64,000 nucleotides of DNA from Brachynemurus nebulosus (GCA_035578155.1 JAPWDM010000006.1:48849529-48913528); one strand, 5' to 3'. Positions 23,632-35,993 are shown, numbered from the stretch's first letter. Notes: a model not told the origin generated them from the letters alone. Program-made: numbers and translations.

Positions 23632-24042
23632 GTCTGTCTGTCTGTCTGTCTATTCACGCATCACGCAAAAACTATTGGACGGATTTTAATGAAATTTGAT
23701 GTGGTGATAACTTTTTATGTGGGTCAACATCTAAGATACTTTTTATTCCGGGAAAATGGTTCATCCCCACGGGAAAATGAAAAAACTATTTTGAGCATGT
23801 GCACAAATTACGCAAAAACTATTGAACGGATTTTGATGAAATTTGGTATGGTGGTAAGTTATTACTGGGGTCAGAATTTAAGATACTTTTTACTCCGGGA
23901 AAATGTCTCATTCCCACGGGAAAATAGGAAAACCATTTTGATCATATGCATATTTTACGCAAGAAATTATTGTTTTATGCAAGTTCTGTGTAATTATTAT
24001 GAGTTTATAACAATGCGAACGACGTCACGAGTACAGCTAGTT
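23632..24042 (+). mobile_element. Helitron-like non-autonomous repeat
   Basis: It opens with a (TCTG)n tract, contains two tandem units each reading ACGCAAAAACTATTG.ACGGATTTT-ATGAAATTTG then a CCGGGAAAATG block, and ends GTACAGCTAG followed by T. A CTAG end with a host T, and this kind of repeated internal unit, are common in insect non-autonomous Helitrons, but the terminal hairpin is weak here. The reading frame across it (23689-24045) follows the repeat and is not a gene. Related decayed units occur at 29105-30240. Confidence 0.5.
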
Positions 24043-24478
24043 TAGTTATAAATGTAAAAATAAATGTATCGTGATCATGATATGAACATACATTTGGAGT
24101 GAGTTTACATAGATATTGCATACATTTTTGGGAAAATTTTATTAAAAAAATTATAAAATCTTACAACTTATTATTCTGCGCAACAAAAAGAGCAGACTGT
24201 AATTTGACATTTATTAAAAACAACAGAAGCTGAGTAAAAAAATATTTAAATGCCCACTTCATGTCCACATACCTAAATAAAAACATAAAAAGTGTAACAT
24301 ACTGACCTATAAAATATAATCTCTAATTTGTAGTGATGAAAAAAATTATTTAATTCTCTTTTTATGTTTCCTATAAGGTAGTAGTTTCGGATATTTACTT
24401 CTTACTTCATTACAAATTACCCAAGTTATAATGGCACTTTATGTTTACTTTTGTATTGTTTTTTTTCTTTTTTTTAAG
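24043..24478. other. AT-rich spacer
   Basis: Nothing recognised except a long pyrimidine tract (about 24455-24475) just before the candidate exon that follows. Confidence 0.5.
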
Positions 24479-24581
24479 GTTTGAGGCGTATAAAAAGGAC
24501 CAAACAGACCGATACGGCCTACCATGGCACAACCGCAGTTTTGCACACAAATCCGATCAAATCGTCAAACTATTTAGATAA
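24479..24581 (+). other. Candidate terminal exon, unknown product
   Basis: A strong acceptor-like signal (long T/C tract ending AAG at 24476-24478) is followed by about 200 bp that is visibly less AT-rich than its surroundings. In one frame it reads FEAYKKDQTDRYGLPWHNRS and stops at 24579; another frame stays open to 24678. A polyadenylation-type AATAAA lies near 24751. Neither peptide has a family I recognise. It may be a real 3' exon of a gene outside the window or chance. Confidence 0.2.
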
Positions 24582-24759
24582 AAACACGACCAAAACGGAA
24601 AATTATGGTACTAAAGTGTTTTCATGTGACAATGTGACATACACAACAACTCTGAAATTATATAGACGGCCTATATAATATCGTTTTGTTGTACCTACTA
24701 CTTTTGAGTCATATTCGAACACTTAAATAGTTAACAATATAATACAATAAAATTAAAGT

Positions 24760-26956
24760 CAAGTAAATATTGGTTTTGAACAAAAAAATGTAATACATGT
24801 TTTAGTCAGAGTGTCAAGTATTTTTCTTTTTCGTCAAGTATACAGTGTAATTACTTTATAACAAATAGGGTGTAGAAGTATTAAGTTTTTTGTTCAGGGG
24901 TTTCATAGTTAAATTTAAAAAAAAATTACCTAGCTATTATTACAGAAATAAAAAATTTACAACAAAATAACTAGAATTCGACCAAACGTTTAATAGAAAG
25001 TTATTTGGGTTACCAATTTTATCTAAGTAAAGTATGTAGGTTCATACCTATGACGCCACCAAGTAGGTATATTAAATCTTTTTTATGAGAAGAAATTCCT
25101 AACTTAGGTGGCAGGGAAGTGAGGTTTTCCTTTAATTATAGATTTCTGATTTTGTCTCATTCAGGCCTAACGAGAGGGCTTTGTCTCATTCAGGCCCGGG
25201 CTTGAACAAAAGGCCCGTAGCTGTTGATAAGAATTTTGGGGAAAAATAGAAAAAATGTTTATTTTGCTGATCACTTCTGCTTTTAAAGAAAAATGTTTTA
25301 AAATGTGGTTTATTCTCGGGGTCCGTTATTTCTCTCCACAAATCTGATCTCAGTTTTGTAGTAATAAAACGTATAGAATTAGGGGAAGATGTAACCTAGA
25401 TTTTATATATTAATTTTTAACTTAAATTTGAAATATTACTAAAACTCCGTCTACAAATATATGTAAATGAAAAAAATAAGATTTTTATAACATCATTTTT
25501 CTTTTTAAAATCATTCAAAACGTGAAATATATTTTCCGATTTCATTCGACTTCAAATTTTTCTGTCGGTACCAGATATATTTCTCCAAGTTCCCAATAAG
25601 AGAGACACATTGTAAATGAATGTATGTGAAAAAAAGAGATAAGCTAAATAGGATTTTTAAGAATTGTCATTACTAATATATAGTATGATAGTATGTAAGT
25701 ATATATTATGTCGGTACCATTTGGTTGAGAGGATTCTGAACTCGATTATAAATATGTAGACAATAATGTAACTATTTTATGACGATACATAAAAATTTTT
25801 CCCTTGTTATTTTCTTATTCATTTATTTTACATTCAGTTATACAGGTACGCATACCTACATATATAAATGTATTATCATTTTATATTGTAACGAATCAAA
25901 CTGGTATTATAAATACGGCTAAATTATTTTATTATATTATTCAACAACAAGATCTGTTCTTTGTGTTAAAATTAAATCTTAGTAAATGAATTTACAATTA
26001 CTTATAAACGTACAATAAGTATTAAATATGAGGAGTTGGCGGGAAGAACGATGAAGGTAAATTTTATTAAAATTTTGGGTTATTCTATTTTCCTATATAA
26101 CTTACGCCGTATTTTTATATGTACTACTAAGATAAGAATAAAACGAAGAGCCTGTTGAGTAATCGAGCTCAAAAGAAATGACTAAGCGGAAAAAATGATG
26201 AAGGTCAGTTGCATTAGCTGAAAGAACGATGAGGGTTTATTATTGTCTCATTGTCAATTTCCTTGTATTATGAAAATAAATTTAATTATTTATAAAAATA
26301 AGTAAGAATATGGTTTAGCGTCCAATTTTAGGACAAGTATTAAATTACATAACAGGCGCTATTTTTATTTATTTCACGACTTTTTTATTTAATTATATAT
26401 TTTATGATGTGAGTGATGTACAAGGAAATTGGTGGGGGGCTAGGATTTGGAAGGTGGTCGTCTCAAGCCGTCTTCTTAAGGAATTATACCAATATTCATC
26501 TGGAAGGGAGAATGCAGAAAACTTTCATACGATAATATTGATATTTGAATAATTGTCAATAATATTGTGTGTACGCAGGGTACGTAAGCTTCAATATTTT
26601 TTCTGTAATTTGGTCAGTTCAAACTGTATATAAAACGTTTATGATAAACGTTTGTCATCATTTTTAAGATCGTGAACCGCATTTTTAAGTTTCATTTGGG
26701 TTTGCAGGCCGTAGTTTAAGAATCCCAGCTATATTTGAAGGCCTTAGAATTATAGTGGTGTGAGTCAAAATATGTTGTTTTAAGTTATTTAACGTTAAAG
26801 TTTTAGTGAAGCATAGTAAGTATATGGAACTATAATAAAATAATGGTCTCTACTGGCTTTATTTTATAAGTAATGACTTTGTCGTTTTGACACTGAATAA
26901 AGATCGGGTTAAATAACAATAATTTCAAAATATTTACAATCTTAAAAAAATTGACT
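24760..26956. other. AT-rich stretch with one hAT-end-like patch
   Basis: No gene recognised. GGGGTCCGTTATTTCTCTCC at 25319-25338 resembles GGGGCCCTTGATTTCTCTCC at 45059, which ends like a hAT terminus (see that entry), so a decayed hAT-type end may lie here. GAAGAACGATGAAGGT-like words recur near 26040, 26190 and 26215. Confidence 0.4.
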
Positions 26957-26958
26957 TA

Positions 26959-28286
26959 GGGGAGAGGTGTGTCAGTAGTAACAAAAAAAAATATACAGGC
27001 TAGTAACTTTGTATTTATTAATCACAGAGAATTTAATTTTTTGGCTCAAGATACGGACATATTTCAAGTTTTGAATGAGCCGCACAAAAATATTATATGT
27101 TGGTTCATAACTGAAATAACTGCATTTATGTGGACCAAGGTGTAATGTTACAATCGTCACCGTCAGAGGACCAATTGTTACAGGGTTTAGGTTCAATTGT
27201 ATTATTTAGTGGAATTTACATGTTAGTTACTATAATTAATTTGGTTTCCAAAATTCTTCCTAATATATTGAGTGAGTAAGGTGACAAATACCACAGTCTC
27301 TGGCAACAGGCCTGATTTTTTTTCCTTCTATTACTCTTCTAACGACATTCAGGTATACATTATCGAATACGGTTCCTATCCTAGTTTATGTTTTGCTTTA
27401 TATAGCATTTGTTTTATTTGTAAAATAGCGTGAATTAGATTAAGGGCAACACTAATCATGGTAGCTTTGAATCTAACGATAACAGTAACTGAAAATCGAT
27501 ATAAATAACAAACGGATTTTGCCAAAGTGTAACCATTAATGGAAGGTATTTTTCTTTTCTCTTTTAAATTATTAATCAAAACCTTTTACCTTTATCATTC
27601 GATTCATACATGAAATATAAAGTTTAATTTTGTTTAACATAAATTTTTAACACAATACAAAACATTATTTAGAAAAATAATAATGTAAACTAAAAAAGAT
27701 TTTATTAGCCATAAAATTTAAAAATAATCCTCAAAAATTAGAATTCTGAAAAACCGTAGTTTTTAAACGTTATTTAAAAGCCTATACTCACTCTCGACTC
27801 TATTTACTCAGTTCCTTAAATTTAAAATACTAAAAAGAAAAATTGTGGATATATAAAACTACTGGAATATCAGTTGTAACATGTTACAATTGACACTACT
27901 GAATTTGTTACAATTGTTGCAGTGCTGTTTGATTTTATAAAAAAATTCGTAAAATTTTAACTATGATTAAAAAAGCGAAATTATCTATTTGTTAATATTA
28001 TTTGTTTGTTTGTGTTTCCAATAAAATCGTTTTACTTCCAAGTGATGATGTATTTACTGTAAAAATCAAAAAATTGTCAACCAACTCAAAATTTACAATT
28101 AGTTTATGTAAACACATTTGGCATTGCTGAGAGAAAACCGTCACATGGTATTAACTGAAAGTTTTGTCAGTAAAGCACTTCAGGAGCCACCTTATGATAG
28201 GCAATACTCTTCAATAGGATTGATAGATGTCTCGCAAATTTCAAAGTTACAATTGACCCACTGTTACTACTGACACACCTCTCCCC
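26959..28286. mobile_element. 1.3-kb TA-flanked element with perfect 25-bp TIRs
   Basis: The left end begins GGGGAGAGGTGTGTCAGTAG and its 25-bp terminus is repeated exactly, inverted, at the right end. TA borders both sides. TTACAATTG-type words recur near both ends (27145-27185, 27880-27915, 28245-28262), likely subterminal repeats. No transposase is legible; frames inside (26972-27196, 27376-27579) lack domains. TA flanks suggest a Tc1/mariner/pogo-superfamily element. Identical TIRs argue it moved fairly recently. Confidence 0.75.
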
Positions 28287-28288
28287 TA

Positions 28289-29100
28289 CACCCCTATAGT
28301 TCTGAGCCCCTCATTTATGCAATCGTCATTTTTATCGTGAGCTATTCAATAAAATAATCTTGTTGAGTCAATGGTGTGTACATAATTTTTCCTATAAATC
28401 TTTGTACCATTCATCATTTTTTCAGCTTTTAGCAATAATTGTATAGATATTTAGTCAGATTATTTTTGTTAATATTAAAGAAAACTAGTAATAATGAGTC
28501 ACATAATATAATATCGATGCACGAATATACCAATATAAGAATTATTGATTTATCACCATTGGCAATGTCAAAAAATGGTTTTTAAAATTTAAAATTCGAT
28601 TTACTCAGTTTTTATAAAAACCGGGAACACTTCCATCGTTTTTAGCGCCGATTCCTCAAATATAAATGAGAAAATAAGAGTTCTACTAGTATATAGGTAT
28701 ATGCATATATGTACATTTCTGACACACGAATATATGTTTATGTACCCCGATGGCTAAGTCAACAGGAAGTTCATCAAGTATAAAATTTATAGAAAATAAA
28801 ATTTATTTAATGCCGGCACAGGTGAATATTCAGGAAAAATTTTCCAAATCCTGCTGATTATTTTAAAAATGAATTGATCCAAAAATCCTTATTAAAAGAA
28901 AATTTTAATTTTGAATTTTACATTCGTGTAATTACTTACGTATTGGGAAACGTTATACCCAAGGTACGTAAGTGAAAAGTCGATTTATATTTACATTTTT
29001 AAATTTTTATATTTACATAATTTTAAATTTTTAAACACACACACGTTTTTAGAACCTTCAGATTACCTAATAATAGTAGTTATAGTAGTTTGTATATCCT
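28289..29100. other. AT-rich stretch, no gene
   Basis: No gene or bounded repeat was recognised. Confidence 0.5.
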
Positions 29101-29104
29101 AACA

Positions 29105-30240
29105 GATATTATAACTGCGAACGTAAGGTTGTTTGCCTGATTTGCTTTCACGCCTCAATAGCTTAACCAATCAAATTGAAACTTTGCACACATACAGTTT
29201 GAGAAACAGGGACGGTTTTAGGCTGCCTTTTAAGACAAAAAAGTATTCCCGGGGGACAATGTATTAACTTGCGAGAGTTGACCATTAAAAACTGGATGAT
29301 TGGTATCAGACATTATATATTGTTAATAAAGAGGACCAAAAGGAACTCAGTCTACTTTTATCCCGGGAACACATCTCAATTCCGTAGAATATATCATTTT
29401 TGTAGAGAAGTGATTTGAATTAAATGAAACAAAAACAAGATTCGTTTATTTCATTCGAACATTGTTAGCAAAAAGGACGGAGACGAACACAGGTTTCTTT
29501 TTACCCCAGGAAAACATCTCATTCCCCGGAGAAAATGTATTTAAAATGAAACAATTAAATTGCGACAATTGAGGGCTAAAAAAAATGATTGATTTCATCC
29601 TTTGCATCTTATTATCAAGAACACAGGCCTAAAATATACAGACTAATTTTTACCTTGGGAAAAGATCGGATTTTCGTGAAAAAATATATTTAAAATTTTT
29701 TCCCTTTTGATCGCTACCCAAAGTAATGAGGATTACAGGATTTGTGTAAAAATTAAATTTTAACATTTACCCAAAGTAATAAGGATTACAGGATTTGTGT
29801 AAAATTTAAAATTTTAACATTTACCCAAAGTAATGAGGATTACAGGATTTGTGTAAAAATTAAAATTTTAACAAAATGTAAAAATTTTAATTTTTACACA
29901 CATCCTGTAATCCTCATTACTTTGGGTAGCAGTCAAAATGAAAAAGAAAATTATTCTTCAACCCAAAAAAGAAAAATCATATATTTAAAATGAAATTAAA
30001 AAAGTTTCAATGACTTCGTTCAAACTTTACCTACATATTCTTAGCCAAAAGAACGAAGAAGATCGTAGTTACTTTTTACCCCGGGAAGATACCCCATTTC
30101 CGAGGGAAAATGTATTTAAAACAAAACAATGAAACAACGGTTTATTATTAATGAAACAGATAGTGGCAGAGTGGATCAAAAGTAAGACAGGCTACTTTTT
30201 GTCCTATAAAACAATTTATTTTTGTGGGATAATTAATAAG
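29105..30240 (+). repeat. Decayed tandem units of the Helitron-like repeat
   Basis: Several diverged units share a CTTTTTACCCCGGGAA block followed by CATTCC...GGGAAAATGTATTTAAAA (about 29347, 29500, 29648, 30072, 30193), the same phrases seen in the repeat at 23632-24042. Units are spaced irregularly by roughly 130-170 bp, except where the inverted array at 29713-29930 intervenes. No coding. Confidence 0.55.
29713..29930. repeat. Triplicated ~55-bp unit plus inverted copy
   Basis: ACCCAAAGTAATGAGGATTA and following bases occur three times head to tail (29717, 29769, 29823), then once inverted at the right (TAATCCTCATTACTTTGGGT near 29908). The outer arms GCTACCCAAAGTAA and TTACTTTGGGTAGC pair, so the whole block can fold as a hairpin. 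It sits inside the decayed tandem region. Confidence 0.85.
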
Positions 30241-30544
30241 TATTTAAAATTGTAATTTTATTCTGATAGTCAAAATAAAAAAAAAATTATGCTATGGCTA
30301 CATTGATTAAATTATTGTTTCGGAATTTTTTAAATCACATTAAATATTTTTCCATTTTGTAAAATTATCTTGTAAAATTGTATTGTTTTTACTGTTAACT
30401 CCGGCTTCCTACGTTACAAAATTGTTGAATTATAGTCACTGAAGAATTTCACGACTGGAAGAATTGTAAGATACTTTATCATTCCTTTTATTGACATTTA
30501 AGAGGGGGGTTAGGTGACATTGTTCAGTAGTTAAAGGATAGGGT
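30241..30544. other. AT-rich spacer
   Basis: Nothing recognised. Confidence 0.5.
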
Positions 30545-30620
30545 TTAGAGAGAAAATCACTAATAATTACTAATAAAAATTAATTATTTATTTGGGACGT
30601 TTCGAAACATTCTCAGCCAT
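30545..30620 (-). mobile_element. Possible Penelope-like 3' tail fragment
   Basis: On the minus strand GGCTGAGAATGTTTCGAAACGT precedes CCCAAATAAATAA. CTGA-GA...TTC-GAAAC-GTC resembles the hammerhead-like tails of Penelope-like elements, but the core lacks one base (CTGAGA for CTGANGA) and stem III has no loop. No endonuclease or RT was read upstream, so it is at best a short decayed tail. Confidence 0.3.
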
Positions 30621-31629
30621 ACTGTATACATATAAAAAAAAAAAATAAAAATATAATTTTAGCAAAAATGAAAAATTGAAAATGAAAAAGTGAACATTGT
30701 AGGTATATGCAAAAGTTCAGTACTTACATGCATTGTAGTTGTCATTATTACACATAAAAAATATTAGAAAATTAAAGTTAATAAAAAATTTTAAAAAATT
30801 AAATTTATAATGGCTTGAGTTCAAAAAACATTTAAAAGTTTCTCCTAACTCATTAGTTTGTTATAATTTAAATTTAAAATTAAAGTTAGAAAATATGAAA
30901 ACAAAAAGTTTTAAGTGTAAAAGTTGATAGACTAGAACAAAAAGAACCTGAATTTTTGTGGATACGTTTTACTGACGTTTTAATAATTTAATTTTTCATT
31001 GTAATAATTTTAGTTCCATTTATTTGAATCTGGTAACACAGCTACAGTAGTTCACAGACCGTAGCTAAAATTATTGAAACTAGCTTAATAATTTCAATAT
31101 TCTAATTTAACTTTTAAAAAGAAAAATGAACATTGTGTGTGGCTTTTTAATTGAATACGAAAATAAAGGTGGTGCGGTGCAATGGACAGTAGCGCCTACA
31201 CATTAATAATAAAAACCTATATCTACCTATGTATGTCTATAGTTTTACTTGTGTGTTGTTCATTCAATTCAATAATAAAAACGGTATCTCAAATAAAAAA
31301 TATGCACGCTTGCCGCCCGGCTGTACAGGTAACGTAATAATAATGTATCGATGATTTATTATCTGTTTATTTACTGAGGAAGCAAACGTGCCACAGCCAT
31401 ACTACTATGGCAATGGCCAATGCCATATGCATGAAATTGATTATTGAAAAGTTTAATGTGATTAATTTTTTGTAGCGCATATTATTTTACATATTATGCA
31501 TTAATAATAATATGTAATGATGATCTTTGTTTGTATTCAGGATCATTAGAATTTCCTGAATAATAATTCTTGCATTTTCTTGACGATCAAGATAACCAAC
31601 ATGGGAGATATTAGATAAGCGACCAATGG
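30621..31629. other. AT-rich stretch, no gene
   Basis: No gene or bounded element was recognised. Confidence 0.5.
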
Positions 31630-31637
31630 CTGGCTAC

Positions 31638-32477
31638 TAGGGATGAGCATCGTTGGTCGATGTTCGATGTTTTTGATAACGATGGTAAGTCGTCGATGTT
31701 TTTATATACACTATGGGTAAGGTGATCAGACGTCCCATTTTCAACGGGACAGTCCCGTTTTTCGGAAACATGTCCCGGTATCCCGACCAAACATCTCGGG
31801 ACGCCCATTTGTCCCGTTTTGGCAATATTTGAACTTATACGCTATTTTATGAAAAGTTTTATTCATTATTTGAAATAATTTTTAACTGCTTTTAAAATCC
31901 TTTACTTGGGTCCTTTCGTCTTTTTCCAAATATGAGAAGACGTACTCATTTTGGCAGTGTTGAGTTGGCTTTTCAACTCCGCCACCCCGCCACTCCGGAA
32001 TCACCCGCCACCAAATTAATAATTTTATGGTAGAAAGAAAAATGAGCACTCTAAATGACTTAAAAAACACTGTTATTGATTTAAATTTTCAAAAATTTTC
32101 TGGTGGAGGACCCCGGACCCCCTTTTTCTCATGGGTGATACTCCCTACTCCCAAACCCCCCGTTTGGTCGGTTGTCCCATTTTGATTCTTTACAAATCTG
32201 GTCACCTTAACTATGGGTAATATGAACTTTGTAGGAACGAAAATATTACATCACAAGCTATAAAAACTATAAAAATAATCACTTTTATTCTAATTCCCAA
32301 TTTACAGTTGACGATAGTTTATAACAGTTATTTTCTGTATTTATATTTTGCAGATCGATGTTTAAACAATACAAAACATCGATGTTTCGAGATCGATGTT
32401 TTTGATTATCGATGGTTTACGGTCGATGTTAACAACGATGGTAAACATCGATACTCTCTTATCGATGTTCATTCCTA
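31638..32477. mobile_element. hAT-type non-autonomous element (8-bp duplication)
   Basis: Ends TAGGGATGAGCATCG and TAGGAATGAACATCG (right, reverse complement) are flanked by an exact 8-bp direct repeat CTGGCTAC (31630-31637 and 32478-32485). An 8-bp duplication with short TIRs is diagnostic for the hAT superfamily. Both subterminal regions are dense in ATCGATGTTT/CATCGATG words. About 490 bp of its interior is a second element (31721-32209). There is no transposase. Confidence 0.85.
31721..32209. mobile_element. Element nested in the hAT-type element
   Basis: Ends GGTGATCAGA and TCTGGTCACC are inverted, and ACTATGGGTAA occurs directly on both sides (31710-31720, 32210-32220), an apparent 9-11-bp target duplication. 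CCCGTTTT/GGGAC blocks repeat inside in both orientations. The duplication length would suit Mutator-like elements; hAT cannot be excluded because the edge bases are ambiguous. No coding. The frames 31611-31808 and 31637-31825 are shadows of the repeats. Confidence 0.7.
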
Positions 32478-32485
32478 CTGGCTAC

Positions 32486-33350
32486 TTACTTCTAACAATG
32501 TACACTGTTAATAACAAATTTTTTTTTACTTAACTGTTCTTATGCGCGATAAACTTGATATTTCTATATAATTCTTTGGTGAGGTATGTGTACAACATGT
32601 ATCTATCTGCGAACAGTTAAAAATATCCAGAATACATTTGTCATTTTTAATGTTTTTACTTATTTATTTTAACACGGCGTTGATAATGAAGTAATATACC
32701 TAACTATTTAGCTAGTGGTATAATAGTACGCAATTTCACCAGCAAGTTCATCCCAGTAATTATTACAAATACATTTCTAAAGAGAATTTGAGACGTTTAA
32801 AATAATTTAATATAATAAATTTGCACAATAACCGTGGTATCGGTAGTACTCAACGTTTTCAAAATATAATAACTATTGATAATAAAATTTAACTTTTTGA
32901 GAAAAAACTGCAGAATTTTGAAAAAAAGTGGTACGTATTCGCTATATTTTTGAAATACGTACGAATAAAAATTATATTCTGCAACGAATATAGTCCTGTT
33001 TACTGAAAAACACCTTATCGATCCATTACCGTCGACGCTTACGATAAATCGGCGCAAATGGCTCGTTATGTCCTTTATATCTCACCCGTCTCATCCCGTT
33101 ACCTGCCTCAAGGAAACTGCCTATAAACGCTTTGTCTAGTAGTATAATTGGGCGTAGTTATAATTGGTGTTCGTGGCTCTATGGTGCTATTTTAATTTTG
33201 TCCTGATTACCCTGGAATATTCTAGAAAGAGTTGACACAATTTTCTTCAAACTTGTAATAGTAATAAACCGAAAAATAGCAATAATCTTCCTAATCAAAC
33301 ACATAATATATAATATTATCCTCCGTTTTGTCGTGGATAAGAACCATGTC
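32486..33350. other. AT-rich stretch, no gene
   Basis: No gene recognised. GGAATATTCTAGAAAG near 33212 contains alternating GAA/TTC blocks like a heat-shock element, but nothing nearby looks like a gene. Confidence 0.45.
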
Positions 33351-33353
33351 ACT

Positions 33354-33356
<3 letters not shown>

Positions 33357-33419
<63 letters not shown>
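33357..33419. repeat. (TA)n microsatellite
   Basis: About 62 bp of uninterrupted TA. Confidence 0.95.
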
Positions 33420-33420
<1 letters not shown>

Positions 33421-33880
33421 CTCATGTCATCATGTACGGCTAGGATAAACTGCGAAACTACTAAACCTTTAATCAAATTTGGTAACTAACTATAATTTGG
33501 TCCAACTTAAAAGATCGGATAGTTTTTATCGTAAAATTTTTAATTTAACCGTAGAAATTTACGAAAAACCGCAAAATATCAATTTTTTATTACTGTATAC
33601 AGGTATCTGTGGAAACATTTACAAAAAAATCATGAAAATTAATTTGTTGCTAAGCATTTGGAGAAAAATAATTTTGAAATTTTTTAATAATTTTTGAAGT
33701 ATTAATAAGTATTTCTATAGATACCACCAATAACATTTTTATCTACGACTACTATGAAATTACTTATCTACTGTGCAAAATACTATTTGTATCCTATAAA
33801 GAAATAAACAACTGGATTGTCCAGTTATCATCAACTGGCATTTCTACTGTTTTCAGCAAATTCCATACATATGAAAATTA
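33420..33880. other. AT-rich spacer
   Basis: Nothing recognised; a frame of 72 codons at 33479-33697 has no domain signature. Confidence 0.5.
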
Positions 33881-33889
33881 GATATGCTA

Positions 33890-34110
33890 TAAAAATATGA
33901 ATATGACTTGAAAATATGAAAATATGAATAATATTTTAGAGTCGTCGAGCGAGCGAAGCGAAGCACATAAGGAACTGATTTTGTACAAAATTTCAGAATA
34001 TCAAATTTAAATGGACGTGTGATCACAGTGTCCGTCAGTTACACCAAATAGGGCGCAAATTAAAAAGCTGAAGAAATTTGACAATTTTTACTTAATTACT
34101 GTTGAGATCT
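33890..34110 (+). repeat. Copy of the 46490-47040 dispersed repeat
   Basis: GCGAGCGAAGCGAAGCACAT followed by AAGGAACTGATTTTGTACAA and TTTCAGAATATCAAATTTAA matches 46690-46760 and, more weakly, 46975-47035. Ends are not defined. The GCGAGCGAAGCGA string is common in decayed insect repeats. Confidence 0.5.
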
Positions 34111-34229
34111 CTGTGAAAGTTGAAAGTGACGTTAAAGTGGTTTCCCATGGCCTTGGCGACTTGAAATTCTAAAACTGCTGGTATAGGTACCCATACTAAG
34201 TTTTTACGGTGCAGAAATTAGCCATGCTA

Positions 34230-34298
34230 ATAAAATATGAAGATAGTTATTTTAGTCATTGGGCGAGCAGGGAAACCGAAAATATAATATTCACTAAA

Positions 34299-34375
<77 letters not shown>

Positions 34376-34843
34376 TGTATGTATATATGTATCAGCATGA
34401 TAACTCTCGAACGAAATGTCCTAGGTTTACGAAATTTGGTGACAATGTTGGAAGTCCAAAAATCTTGGATGAGTTCTTCAGCCAGACACGTCGGATGCCA
34501 GGAACATGGTTTTTGTTCTTGCAAAAATTAGTTTTTTGCCAAAATTTCCACTTATTCAAAACTTTTTGCCAAATTTTTTTACATCATTTAAAAGAGGAGA
34601 AAAAATTACATAAAAAAGGTCTTTAAACTATTATTCTATGTCAACTAGTTTCCAAGAAAAACTAATTTTTATAAACGGAAATTCGCTATGTTATGCAGGA
34701 TGCTGCGACAGGGGTATTATAATTATACTGTGTATTGTGTTATACTCGTAATTGTGTAGCGTATCGTTTGAAATGATAAAAAAAAAAATAATTCAATCAA
34801 TTATAACTACTGAGCCACAGCAACGCGTGGCCGGGTCAGCTAG
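34230..34843 (+). mobile_element. Helitron-like element with (TA)n, intact 3' end
   Basis: The 3' end has a short hairpin (GCCAC...GTGGC, 34814-34831), then GGGTCAGCTAG followed by host T, the expected CTAG|T terminus of a Helitron. The body contains ATTCACTAAAATTTATATAT, the (TA)n array, then GATAACTCTCGAACGAAATG, and later GCTATGTTATGCAGGATGCT; each phrase recurs in other copies (51438, 13830, 53872). There is no Rep/helicase. The 5' end is not fixed. Confidence 0.6.
34302..34390. repeat. (TA)n array grading into (GTAT)n
   Basis: About 58 bp of pure TA followed by GTATATATGTATGTATGTAT. Tyr-Ile frames across both strands are artefacts. Confidence 0.95.
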
Positions 34844-35990
34844 TATCAAATAAAATTGGCATATTTCCTTTAAAAGAAAGCTGTATATACGTTTCTTTCA
34901 AATCTTAGTTCCTAACCATGTCTTTTACCTTTACTCAGAAATTACTTATCACTACCGAAAACTTATAGAAGAATACATGAGTTTTTAAAAATTGAAAATA
35001 AATCAGTAAATCACATACTAGAGTTACATTCAAATTTGGCCTTCTTATCGACCAAGATACAATAAATTTGATTTTTGTTTGCCATTTCGTTTCAAAACAG
35101 ATACAGTGGATGAGATAAAATATTTATGTTTATCGTTCATGAAAGGCCTGACTTATAACGGTTATGCCCAACTGTTACAGACTCCTCAAACCTACATAAG
35201 AATTCTTCAATAAAATTTAAGAATATAAAAATTAATTATTAATTGCTTTTGATTTCTAAGAAATTTTAGTTTTAAAAATATTAATCCTTTTATTAAAAAT
35301 CTTAATCTTACATTTCATGATTACATTTTAATTCATTTGTAAAAGGCTTGTTATAAAAATAATTATGATTTAAAAAGAATATTGCTTAGTAATATGTATG
35401 AATGTACTTATTAGAAACATATTAAATATTTCATTTGCTTATTAGATGGTATATGCAAATCAGCATCGGAAAATAAAGTTGGTTTTATCATTTCTAATTT
35501 CCATACTTAATTTACGGTAATAAGGTCGTCGAGTTATACAAAATTGCAATAAATTTTCAGATAATAAATTCAACTGACAGTTACGATTTAAAAATTATAT
35601 AAATTTAATTTTAATAACAATTAAATATTTGTTTACAACATATGTGTATAATTCGCTGTTTATAATGTACATAGAACTAGAAATCATAATTTTTAATTTA
35701 TTGGAAAAATACTTATTATAATTAAAGAAAAAATTTATGGTCACTGAAATGAATTAACAGTACAGTAGTGATTTGAGAAAGTCTAGCAAATGTTCTATAT
35801 TTATTCAGATTATAAAGTATAAAAATTTTAAGCGATCTCGCAATACCAGAAGCATACGTTCTGTTGTAATTTTGATTAAAATCCTAGGTTCTCGCAGCTA
35901 TAAAACAAAATAAACTGAATATTAGTGTGGAACAAACCAATTTTTATTTCAGTTGAGAGTTTGGAATTCCAAATAGATTTTATCCACACT
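34844..35990. other. AT-rich stretch, no gene
   Basis: No gene recognised. ATTAGTGTGGA near 35921 and TCCACACTAA near 35982 form a small inverted pair next to the Penelope-like tail. Confidence 0.45.
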
Positions 35991-35993
35991 AAA

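Noticed and set aside
28740..28770. Possible tRNA-like A box (GATGGCTAAGTC)
   Set aside because: No B box follows at the proper distance and no cloverleaf can be drawn.
29105..30240. CRISPR-like array
   Set aside because: Repeats are diverged, long and irregularly spaced, and the genome is eukaryotic; they are decayed transposon units.
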